In this document: positions 23,568-34,500 of the stretch, piece by piece
Layout: each line of letters begins with the position of its first letter
Numbering within the stretch: the first letter of the stretch is position 1
NCBI GenBank assembly: GCA_022605955.1
Contig: JAKCOZ010000015.1
Span: 8,065,287-8,129,286 of the forward strand
Direction: 5' to 3'
Source: Rallus limicola
Lineage: Eukaryota; Chordata; Aves; Gruiformes; Rallidae
DNA length: 64,000 nt
Made by a program: the position numbers and the translations under genes
The notes under the pieces: generated by a model
Told to the model about the DNA's origin: nothing
What the model saw: the letters and a program-made list of their open reading frames with translations, nothing else
Database searches by the model: none

Positions 23568-26280
23568 GTGAGACACGAGTTGTAATGCGCAGCTCTTTCC
23601 AATCCGTGGCTATTCAAACTGTGGTGCGGTGTCAGGTTATAACACTGGATAAATCCCAGCTGCAGCGGGAGCAAGTAACCAGCATGGGCAGCTGGTATCC
23701 TTAGCAGGCTTTCCTGAGGGGGTGAGGAGTAATGGTGCCAGGTAAATGCACTCTGTGTATGTGCGGTTCCTGCATAGACCTCCCTTAGCCTCACAGCGTT
23801 CCAAGTGCAACTTTTCTCCTCTTTGGCATTGACAGTTTTTGGCTTTGTCATATTCTTGTAGTCTAAGGTGGATGGTTGAACGAACAACGCAGCTCGAATT
23901 TTAGTTGCTTTGCTGATTATAAGCTTTTTTATTGGGGAGCAACCACTGAAACACACTCTCTTCCTTCATACTTTCTTGCCATCCCAGCAAGTTCTTGAAG
24001 TGATGAGTTGCTGCTGCCCTGTGTTGGGAGAAGGGAGAGTCTCTCTGCTCTACCAGCCACACTTGTAGGTGATGCCTGTTTCTATGTTAGTAGCATCTGC
24101 AGTTGGATGAGATAAGCCTCTTGCTTGCTGTTGACCATCTAGTGTGAATTGTGTATTTTTGTAAGTTTGTCAGTGCTTTTCCCTCTACTGACACGTTTGG
24201 GTTTTATCCTCTCCTATTTTGAAAGGAATACTGACTTGGAAGTGTTCCATTAGTCTGTTGATACTTGATCAAAATACCTTTTCCTCTTATGTTTTTGATT
24301 GGGATTTTTTTTATTTATGTTTTGAAGATGTGGAGGGCATATAGGGTATGTCAGAGGCTTTCAGAGGAGGAGAGGTGGTCCTGTGTCAGCAATATCAGAG
24401 TAATAGAGCTTAATAAAAGCTCAGGGATGGAAACACAGTGTTTACAAACAGACTTCCGACACAGATCTGTTTTCTATTTCTCACAGGGTCATTGGGACAG
24501 ATGCATTTAAAAGTGCAAGTGCAATAGTAGTAGTGTTGGTCTCTGTAAATAAGTTTTTCAATTTTCTTTGAGAAACTTTAGAAATAATATAACTTCTATG
24601 AGTTCTTAACGATTGTGTAAAAATTAACAGTTTGAATGATGATGTGTGTGTGGTGGCCCATCTTGCTTCATAAATAATAATTTTTATCAGAAGTGAGAAA
24701 GGAACATGAGGCCACGTTTTAAGTGATCAGAGCAACACACAGACTACACAGACTGACCCAGCACCTGTCTAGTTAAGGCAAGGATTTTGTATGTCAAACA
24801 AACTAAAATCACCATTCCTTGACTGCTACAATGTGAACCAATGTACAGTTAACACCCTTGCGCAGGTAAAACTGTATCGTGAACATTATGCCAGCTACCA
24901 AATAACTGTTTAATCTTTACTTTCAGATCTACGTTGGCTCATTTCCTGATGAATACAGAAGGTACAGCCCGTGTCAGTGTGAAAAACTCGTCAGCGTCTG
25001 CCAGGTACAACGAGAAGCGCTTATGTCCTGCACTTCCACTGTAGGACACAAGATGGGGTATGATTCCCAGAAAGGTGGCTGTCCAAGTAGCGCATTCAAC
25101 AGTGAAACAGACCATTCTGTTTTGTTTAAGTGCTGTAATATTTTTTGCCAGCACGCAGAGAGAACTTACTAGGAGTTATAGTTATTAAAGGAGTCTATTC
25201 AGAGAGCCTATGAGAGGTATATGTAAATCCATGTATACATTTTTAGTTGCTTGCAGGCTGTTACAGTGTGTATAGCGAGTGGGGCTGGAGGGCTGGATTT
25301 GCTTGGGGGAGCAGAGTGCTGCAATAAGAAAGTCAGCCCCAGGTAGCAGATAAATGAGAAGGGATACAGAAGCATTTTTCTGAAAAAAAGAAGCGTTCTG
25401 GAGCAGACACATTTGTTTTCAAAGCAGGGCATACTGAGTGACAGTGGTGTTCTGGGTCTGCACTTTGCCAGATGCATGCTGATGCTGTGGTGGCCATCAC
25501 TCTTTATACCCATAATTGGGAAGTGATATTGGGTTTGACTTCAAGAGGAAAACAGTTCCACAGTATGTCCAGTCAGGCACCAGGCGGTTTTTACACGTTT
25601 GTCTTTGGAAAGTGAATGGTTTTGTTACTTTACAGTTAGTTTAAATCTTGTGTTTTAGTAAGAAATGCTATTACACTAGCTATTTTAAAAGCAGATTGAA
25701 GGACACTGTGTGTTTTGAATGGTAATACCCTAGGAAGAATCTTTGGTCTTGAAAAACAGTGCTAAGTAGTTTCGCTTATGTTACTCTGTTTCTTTAGGTC
25801 AGATAGGAGTTTGAGAGTCTAAATCCTTTTCCTCATCTTAAAGTATATCACAGCATAGAAAACATTGAAACCACACACTGTGGATAAATTGCAATTGGTA
25901 TGACTATGAAAGAAAATAATTCATGTGTACAAACAATTAGTTTTGATCAATTTTTCAAATAACATTCTCCTAAAAAGGAGGAAGCCTGACCTCTGACCCG
26001 AACTGGTAGATGCAGTAAACCTTGCCATGAGCTGCTGAGGATTTCCTCATGGAGTGCTTCAGCTTCTGTTGCACCAAGTGTAAAAGACAGAACAGATAGT
26101 AAAGTTCCTCTGACCTTTTGACTTCCTAAGCATTGACTGCAGCAGCAAGTGATTACAAGCTTGTAACTTTAGACACCAATGGAGCTCCAGTTACCTTCTG
26201 ACCATGGTGTTGATTACAAGTAAGCAGCACCTTAGGGCAGGCTCTAAGTGAGAAGCAAGAGATATGTGCGATAAAACTCA
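23568..26280. other. Intergenic stretch beside the let-7 island, no gene seen
   Basis: AT-rich DNA on the plus side of the CpG island. It could be the intron of a divergent plus-strand transcript if the donor at 23567 is used. No coding exon was recognised. Confidence 0.4.
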
Positions 26281-26460
26281 CTGTTGAGCCCGGTTCTATT
26301 CATTCTGCATACCAGTGAAGATGTCAGTACATGCACCTTTACTAATTACACCAAATTAGATGGTCAAAAATAGCAAAGGTGAAAAAAAGTGTGATAAGAC
26401 CTGGCAGCACTGGGGCTGGAGGGAGTGACTGGCTCAGCCTGATGGGTTTTGAAGTGCTGC
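26281..26460 (+). mobile_element. Possible degenerate CR1 fragment
   Basis: The phrase GAGCCCGGTTCTATTCATTC followed by ACCAGTGAAGATG and CACCAAATTAGATGG loosely follows the CR1 reverse-transcriptase region order. Very diverged; it may be chance. Confidence 0.3.
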
Positions 26461-27987
26461 TCACATAGCACTGGAACTAGTGAAATCAGAACCCTGTTTT
26501 CTGTTTTCTTCTGGATTTTCCATTATCTGGTAACATACAAGTGATGACTGAACTTTTCTTTCAGTTAGGATGTTCATGTTTTTCCACCATTCCCATGAGA
26601 ATCCTGTAATGTCAAAAAAGTTTGAACTTGCTTTGCACCCTCTTTTCACAGAGGCTGCTAGTAGAAAAACACCATGAAACATGTGGGAACTTACTGTCTT
26701 TGCACTTATTTCACTTAAATTGGCTTGAAAGTGGCTCAAAAGGAATGAGGAGAAGAAGAATGGAGACATGCACATACCTTGGGAACCAGTAAAAGCATAA
26801 AGTGGAATGCAGTACAGGGACTGTGCCTCCCACTTCTTGCATTAAGCATATCCACTCTTTTTAGAATTGATATTTGCATTCCACTTGGTATGCCTGTCGT
26901 CCTGTGTTCACATGGGGTGCCAAGGAGCTGAGAGGAAATAACAGCTTTTGGCCTGGTTTTGTCTGTTAGCTGCATTAGCAAGGTCTGTGCTCACTTGAGG
27001 GGCCTTGCTACTGAGTGTGGGCTGATCCTGTAAGCTTTTGACATCAAGGCATTGGTCACTGCCACCCCCTGGCCTCATCTGAAATGGATTTTAAAAAGTC
27101 AAGCGTTCTACATGTAGAACATAATACTCCCCTAGAATCCTATGAATCTTTCCTTAGATAGTACCAGGAGTACTGTTTGACATGCCCTGTGTTTGTTAGA
27201 GTTCCAAAACATAGCTCTGGTCCTACCAAAAGAGCTGTAAGAAAACCAAGCTAATACTTAAATTTTTCCAAAGTTAAAATGTGCAGAGATATATCAGGAA
27301 TTACCCTGAAAAGGAGAAATGCTTTTGTATTAATTACTGAAATAACTGAAAATTGGTAGGTAGCCTCTGTACCTGTCAAAAATTCAATGGGTGCACTCAT
27401 AGGAATATCTCATTGACTGTTCTGGATAAATTATTGGGCAGATTACTAAATATATGAAGTGTTGTAGCCTAGTATTTATAATTTTAAAATCAATTTTGTA
27501 ATTCTCTTACTAACCTAGCCTCAGTAGCTCAGTTTATACAGAATTCGCTATGTGTGGTGATAGTTCAGAGCTCAGATTTAGTGGTTAGGATGTGAATTAT
27601 GTTCCTCTGAGAGTATGAAGTTGAATCACTTGAAGCTGTCAGGGTCGTGGGAAGGAAGCTGAGTGCATGGCACACACTGTGCTCATGCTCCTTTTCCCCA
27701 GCATCTCTACCCTCTGGTTACACAGCCTGTGTTACCCCATCCTAGGCTGCTTGTTTAGTGCCACCCTCCCACCAGCTGTTAATTTGTGGTGGTACAGCAA
27801 AGTGTGTAACAGAGCACATACACCAAAGACCTCTTGTTCTGTTTACCTTGCAAAGTGTGCTCAGATGTTTGATGGAATCTGTAGGCAGCACATATGACAG
27901 GGAAATTAAGGCTAAATGTCAGGAGATTGTGCTTTAATTTATCCTGTCAGCAAATCTGTAAAAGCTGCATTTTCACTAATGCTAGTG
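26461..27987. other. Intergenic stretch, no gene seen
   Basis: Unique-looking AT-rich DNA. ORFs up to 104 codons have no recognisable product. Confidence 0.4.
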
Positions 27988-28284
27988 TTAGCATTGGTGC
28001 TGCAGTGCAGGGCGAGCTGCATTTTCAAGATAACTGTGTTTGATGTCATTTGACTCAAATTGTTGCAGTACTTTGTGGAAGAGATGATCAGGCTTCTCAT
28101 CTGAGGAAACAAAGGCAGGACATTCTGATTGATATCTCATGTACCTTGAAAACATCTCACATTCAGCAGGCAGATAATCCTTGATATTAATTACCTTGAG
28201 CTCTGCAAAATACTCTTGCACTGAAATGTTATGCTTAGTGTGGATCATTTCCTCCAGTGTTTTAGCAAGAGCTTCTCTGTGCAT
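27988..28284 (-). other. Unrecognised 98-codon ORF next to repeats
   Basis: The frame has a protein-like, charged composition (for example ALAKTLEEMIHTKHNISVQE, then DEKPDHLFHKVLQQFESND). The open frame extends a few codons upstream of the first ATG. It directly adjoins the CR1/LTR patch, so it may be part of an old retroelement or a retrocopy of a cellular gene. I do not recognise it, and chance is not excluded. Confidence 0.25.
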
Positions 28285-28499
28285 AAGAGATCTCCGGCAA
28301 AAAAGCCCTGCAGGGCTATTTGCTTGTGCTTCTGCTCCTGGAGGGGTGTTTTACATGGCCTGCAAAGTGTGTTTAGGGAACTGCAGGGAGCCAGCCAAGA
28401 GGTGACCAGGCCAGTTGGCAGCTTTGCCCATCTCCCCCTGTGTTTGGCTGCCGTGTTGGTAAGTGCCCCTGTTCCAGGGCCTGCAGATGATTGAGGCAC

Positions 28500-28830
28500 A
28501 AGTACTGCAGGGGCTAGGGCCTATCCAGTGCAGAGTCTTAAGAGCAGAGTCCTTTCCCTCAACTTGCTGGTCATGCTGCTTTGGATGCTGCCCAGGACAC
28601 AGTTGGCTTTCTGGTCTGCAAGAATGCATTGCTGGCTCATGTTGAGCTTCTCAACCCCCAACACCGTCAAGGCTTTCACCTCAGGGCTGCTCTCCATCTG
28701 TTCTTTGCCCAGCCTTATTATGCTTGGGATTGCCCTGACCCATGTGCAGGACCTTGCCCGTAGTGAACTTCATGTGGTTCGCATGGGCGGCCCCTCTCCA
28801 GCATGTCTAGGTCCCTCTTTTGAAAAATGG
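28500..28830 (-). mobile_element. CR1 LINE fragment (minus, coding region remnant)
   Basis: Carries the antisense CR1 wording CACAGTTGGCTTTCTGGTCT, then GCTCATGTTGAGCTTCTCA, ACCCATGTGCAGGACCTTGC and GAACTTCATGTGGTTC. The reading frame of the parent element is broken. ORFs called across it are remnants. Confidence 0.85.
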
Positions 28831-28859
28831 AGGTTAGGTTTCCCCTTTATCTTTCTTCA

Positions 28860-29512
28860 TAAACTGTAATGTGGATCCCTCACATAGGGTGCAGACCTTC
28901 AGGACCAGACTGCCCCATCACGGGCTCCCACAAGGTCACAAGTGTACCCAGCAAACCTGCTCCAGCATGGGACCATCTCTCTCCATGGGCTGCAGGTCCT
29001 TCCAGGAGCTTGCTCCAGTGTGGGCTTCCCACTGGGTCACAGTGTCATTCAGGTGTCTCTACCTGTTCCACCATGAGGTCCTGTATGGGCTGCATCTTTG
29101 CTCTGGTGACTGGAGCCACCTCCTCCCTCTCCTTCTGCACTGACCTTGGTGTCTGCAGAATGCTTCTCTCACATCATATCACTTGTCTCTCTGGCTGCAT
29201 AGACTGATGCTCTTTTTTTTTTTTATCCCCCATATACATATATATACACATTTAAAAAAATAACTGGAGGCAGGTCAGCTTGGGGTCTTGTGGAGCATAC
29301 ACTTTAGGTGGGAAGAGATTGTGCTGTTCATCACTTGTTTTGTATATTATTAATTGCTGTTATTACCTTCCTTTTTCTGTCCTATTAAATTGTCTTTGCC
29401 TCAGCCCATGAGTTTTACTTTTCTTTTTCATTTACAAAATTCCCCCCCATCCCACTGCACAGGGGTGTGTGAACCTTTTTTAGCTGCTAGATGAGTTAAA
29501 CCACAGCAGGAG
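28860..29512 (-). mobile_element. Degenerate avian ERV-type LTR (minus)
   Basis: On the minus strand it begins TGCTGTGGTTTAACTC near 29512, like the TGTCGTGGTTTAACCC start of a widespread avian LTR. It continues with GTGGGATGGGGGG and then CAAAGACAATTTAATAGG, also typical. Towards 28870 come blocks with a repeated CATGGGCTGCAGGT-like phrase. No retroviral gene, primer-binding site or second LTR was identified, so it is probably a solo or fragmentary LTR. The 28.9-29.2 kb part may be a separate repeat. Confidence 0.65.
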
Positions 29513-30949
29513 TTTACCCAGGTTGTTTCATCTCCTGGGTTTCTCATTCCCACATCCCTTTGCTCTCCTCCCCAGACTGCTGTAAGACTCAGACATCTGC
29601 AGGATCTGTGCTGCATCACTTTTCACCCATGCTTCACAAGGCTTTCTTGGCATTTGGAGAGCCAGATCAAATAGAAGGGTTACAAGAAGCTTTCACCCCT
29701 TACAGAGAGCCCTGGGGTGAAAGCTGGAACTACACAGGGCTCAGGGAACCCACACAAAATTGCCTGTCTCTGGCTACACCCAAGGCTCTCTTGTAGTTAG
29801 TATCTAAAAAGCTCCTTCCTGCACCCCTGCTCACCCAATGAAAATTCCTGTGGTTTTGGATTATATGGAAACCCACCTTAGAACTCACCTAGGCCTGGCT
29901 GGAGACCTCCAGAAACATTATCTGGATTTAGTGATACATGAAAGTCCTTATTAATTATACCAATTTACACAGTTCTGAGCAGGTTTCTACACCTGAGTAA
30001 TACCAGGCATTGGTGCTAGTAGCTATTTGGAGCAGCTCACTGTAGTAAACAGAATTTCTTGGGAAACTAAGATACCTGCAAATGCATCTTGGTATTCCCA
30101 AGTGTGACTGCTGAGGCGTGCTGGCTGCCGTGAAACTGCACGTTAGGTTGCCTTGCCTCTTTACCATGCTGCTTTCATCTGAGTCATAGGCAGTATCTTT
30201 CAAGTGTGCTCAGTTTAAGATGATTCTGTCAAAGGACTTGTTTGGATCTGAATTTAATGTATCATCATTAACAGTGGAAGCATTTATAACATACATATTT
30301 AGCTCTAAATATTACTCATTTACAGTGATAAAATACTTTGGAATAGGACAGATTATTGTTTAACTACTTAAATGTATCAAACTGGGTAAACTGTTAATCC
30401 TGCAAACTGGCATTCCTGCCTGAATCCTATGGCTGTGACCAAAACCTGCAGTTAGGATGATATAGCCCAATTGTTTCTGGCATGTTAAATAAAAATACCT
30501 CTACAAAGTATATTGTAGGTATTAAGATTTACGTTATTTGTAGTATTATATTACAGAACTTATTTATGCAAGTTCTTGCTGAACATAGGTACAGACAGAA
30601 TTGTATCATTATTAAGGTTTGCTAATTGTTTTCTCACTTAAAATAAGATCTATACATCTATAAGATCTATAAATTTAGCAAATAAGGTAATTTTTTATTC
30701 AAAGCACTTAAATCATCACATCCAGTTTTCTGTTAAAAACACTGTAAAAGTGTTCTCAGCCAAAAGAGTCTAAATTAAGGCCTTGACAACTTAACACACT
30801 TAATGTATTTTTCTACTGTGGCACCTTTTAGGAACACATTGGTGGCAATTATTTAAAAGACCTAAAGGAAAAAATTACCTGCTGGCAACAGTAGGCCTCA
30901 AGATATCTGTTAGTTATTATTATTTTAAAATTTCTAAAAGGAAAAGGAG
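29513..30949. other. Intergenic stretch between LTR and PTPDC1, no gene seen
   Basis: Mixed then AT-rich DNA just downstream of PTPDC1. Possibly holds an extended PTPDC1 3' UTR. No other gene was recognised. Confidence 0.45.
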
Positions 30950-31406
30950 TTTCAGTTCAGTCAATATTTATTTTCTGCAAAGTAAAATCAAGTAACATTA
31001 ATGTAAACATACTTATAATACATAAATATTAACTCAATCCATTAAACCTTTGTGTACCATGGCACTGAACTTATGGCAGTCATGTAACTTGAAAATAATG
31101 TTGCTTGCCAATGACAGAGGTTTCTAAAGCAATAAATAGATTTGAAAATGAGAGAACAGTTCACAATATAAACAAATAGTGCCTGAAACCAAATGCTACA
31201 GTACGGTCACACAGAAGCTGTTCTTTAGAGCTGTGTTGGTAGAACATTCGTCACTAAAACTCTCTCTAAAAAAATAAAATGCTTTGTTAATAACTACTGT
31301 TACCTAAAGTTAGGTCAATCATGCCAAACAGCACAAAATGCAGTAGCTGTAAAATGCAAAGTAATTTGGTAGGCCGGTGTAATTCTTCGGCATAGCTGTG
31401 CAGGCA
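30950..31406 (-). other. PTPDC1: PTPDC1 3' UTR (predicted)
   Basis: AT-rich sequence after the PTPDC1 stop codon. The first canonical AATAAA on the minus strand is at 30967-30972, giving a predicted UTR of roughly 440-460 nt. I saw no let-7 seed match (CTACCTC on the transcript) in it. A longer UTR using later signals is possible. Confidence 0.5.
30967..30972 (-). terminator. Candidate PTPDC1 poly(A) signal
   Basis: AATAAA on the minus strand (AATAAATATTGA), the first canonical signal downstream of the PTPDC1 stop codon. Cleavage would fall about 10-30 nt further downstream, near 30945. Confidence 0.45.
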
Positions 31407-31523
31407 TCAAGAGGTGTTCTCTGTTCCTTCCTTAAGCTTTTTTCTTTTTTCTTCCAATGTTTGCTTAAAGACTTTTTTCAAGGTATTGTAAACATATGGT
31501 CCATTTTCGGAATCAAAGTTTGT
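31407..31523 (-). CDS. PTPDC1: PTPDC1 last coding exon
   Basis: This exon encodes TNFDSENGPYVYNTLKKVFK and then a Lys-rich tail KKLKEGTENTS before TGA (31407-31409). The acceptor is TTATTAG. It follows the preceding FTK in frame and matches the FTKVNFDSENGP ending I recall from human PTPDC1. Confidence 0.93.
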   Translation of the reverse strand, partial: TNFDSENGPYVYNTLKKVFKQTLEEKRKKLKEGTENTS

Positions 31524-34500
31524 CTAATAAAAGGGAGATATATAAGTTCAGCTGTTAAATAGATTTCATGTATCAAAATGCAAAGTAGATGACCAACATT
31601 TAAAAAGAAAATATTTATCAATGAAAATATGTTTCATGATACTTAATACTGGTATTTAATAATACTTAATGCTAGGTATTTTCATTTTTATGATGATTAG
31701 ACATTAAAACTAGCAGGAGAAGTGTCAGGACTTTTTTAACAGGTGGTATGTCTGTAGATTTACAAGAGATTAGGAAGTGTTATGCTGATTTATTCTGCTC
31801 CAGTAATTTCACCTGCTGAACCTGAGAAGAAAGTAGCTCTGAGCTGAGCAACAGTGAGCTTAGTGCATCACTGTTATTAAATGATTCCAAAAAGCAGAAG
31901 TTACACACATCCTATACTATGGGTGCAAAACATAACTGTATTGCAGTGTCATTTCAGAGAATGATTTAATCTGATGGAAAGACTCCCAAGTAGTATGAAA
32001 TTTACCAAAGCCTGAGGTAAGCTGCACCCAGTGATTATTCTCGCCACTAAAAAATACCTTTTTCCTCATTTAAAGGAGTCCATGAATTGGCAGAAATAGA
32101 CAAATGGGACTAAAAGATCAAGGCTGTAGTGACAGAATTTTATTTTGTTGATATTTCCTATCTTTAGGCAGGCTGATGTCTTATAAAATATAAACTCTAA
32201 AAAAGATAAGCATGAGTAGACCACATGTGAAGGAATTACTTAGCTTTCCTCACAGGGGTCTGCTCTGTTGATCCACCTCTCATGATCTAAAACACACAAA
32301 TACGATGTCATGAACAAATGGTTACTTGCCTTAGTGAAAGCTTTAATAGCACGAGCAAGTAAGGCCTCCTCCACATCAGCTGGTAGCATTTGCAAGTTCA
32401 CCACACAGTGTAAAATACAAAGGATAGTCTGACACTGTTCCTGGTGGGTAAAAGGAACAGCAGCTCATTAGAAGTATTTTCAATGCATAAATTTAACTTC
32501 CAGGTTGTGTTAATTGCTGTTTAAATATCAGACCATGCCTTCCTGTATTGAAACCTTCAGGAGTAGGAGTTGGGGTGGGAATTTTCATGAGCCTAAAAGA
32601 GCCTCTACACAATTATTTCTGTCAGGATGGGAGACACTTTTCTCTTGCAGTGTACCACAAACTGCTCTGGAAATCTCTAGGAAGTCAGGCATGCATCTGA
32701 AGATTTCTTTTTCAAGGTCCCCTACACAAACAGTAGCAATTCATGTTAATTGGCATAGAAAAAGTGAGATTTGATCTTTTCAGCCCAAAATACCATGATT
32801 AGGGCTCTTTCCCCAAATAACACAGGATTATGTGCACCTCTCTGTCCTACCAAGTCTCCATCATTAAAGGAAGCTTGCCGAAAGACACCTGGGCAGTGCT
32901 AGCAAAGATGCATAAATTGAGATAGAGCATCTTCCTGGCTGCTAGTTTCCATTCCTTTTCCAAGGGAGAGAGATGTCCATGCTGGCAGTCACTTAGCAGT
33001 GAAAATTAAATTAAAACTTGAGGAATTTCTAGGAAGAGCAGCTAAACATGCACCAGGGGTTGACTAGCTGGAGAGCAGATGAGCAGGAATGAACCTGGGT
33101 GTGCCAGTGCACACAAAGCTGTCTGTGAGCTGGCACTGGGCCCCTGGGTGAAGGCAGCTTAAAAGCATCCTGGGCTGCCTTAGACAGAGAACTGAGGCAG
33201 GTCAACAGAGCTGACATTTCTGGAGTGCTGGGTCCAGCTCTGGGCTCCATGGTACTAGAAGGACATTGACATAATAGAACAAGTCCAGGAAGGGGCCACA
33301 AAGATAATTAAGGGACTGGAACATCTGTCATACAAGCAAGCAACTCCAGTTGACTCTCTTTCAAGTATGGTGGTGGGACTAGAAGATATCCAAAGGAACC
33401 TGCCAGCTCAACTATTCTTAGTTCTGAAATAAGGTAAAATAAAATAAGTATTTTTAATTTTTTAAATATATATATATTCCTTTCCCATTCATTTATAGCA
33501 GGGTTTTTTATTTAATACAGTTACAAGTGAGAGAGTGGAAAAAATGCTTCAGGAAGAAACTTGGAATTTTTAAATGAACCTCAGAATTCTGAATGTCATG
33601 TCACAAAGATTGTGGCTGCAGAGACAGTTCTGACCACCTACTGATTAGCAGCTGTATTCTCAGATATCTGGAAGCTCTTAAAAGAGGTCCTATTTACTTC
33701 ATAAATACTTCAGAAACAAAGAATTCCCAAAGAATTCGGAAATGAGTTTGTGTAATGAAGAGATCCAGAACAGAGTTGTGGTGGTTTGGGATTTTTCATT
33801 TACCTGACATCTAGCCCTTTGGGGGATTGAACAGCTTGGATCAGAAGTACCTGTTTTTCATGGAGATTTCACAATACAGATGGCCACAGTTCTTTCTTAC
33901 TTAAAGGAATTTGGCCTGGCTTCTGATTCCTCAAATTGGCAATTTCTTTCTATTCCTTGCCTCAGCTCTGCCACAGCTGATGGGTGAGGATGTTTGCACA
34001 GCAAATACAAGTTAAGCATGGCTGCCAGACGTGGCGTTCATGAAAGCCTTACAGCACGAGAGAGTTTCTCATCTTTGTCTCTGGATTTTAAACTTGAGAA
34101 TTAAACTTGCAGGTAAATACTCTGAAGTTTGACTTCTACCAAACAGTGTTCAAAAGCTAATACTTAAATTTCTTAAAATTAATTAATACTTTAATTTCTT
34201 AAAATATTCATCATCATAGTATTGATTACAACTCATAATATTCAATATCAAAATGATACTAATTTTTTTAAGAGATTGAAGCTTCCTTTTAAAAGTGCAA
34301 TTTCCTTTCCTAAAGGCCATAAATTAATAGTTTAACAGTCATTAACAAAATACACCTGGCAGTTAAAGAATGAATTGACATATATAATATCTACCTTTCT
34401 CAGTAAGTAAAATGCATCCTGTGATTCTGTGCAGTTTTTTGCCAGCAAGTCAATATCATCTTTGGATATAACAGGTTCTTTCAGCTGCTCTATCCAGGAC

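Noticed and set aside
28351..29207. Several ORFs of 60-113 codons
   Set aside because: They are remnants or antisense readings of CR1 and LTR sequence.
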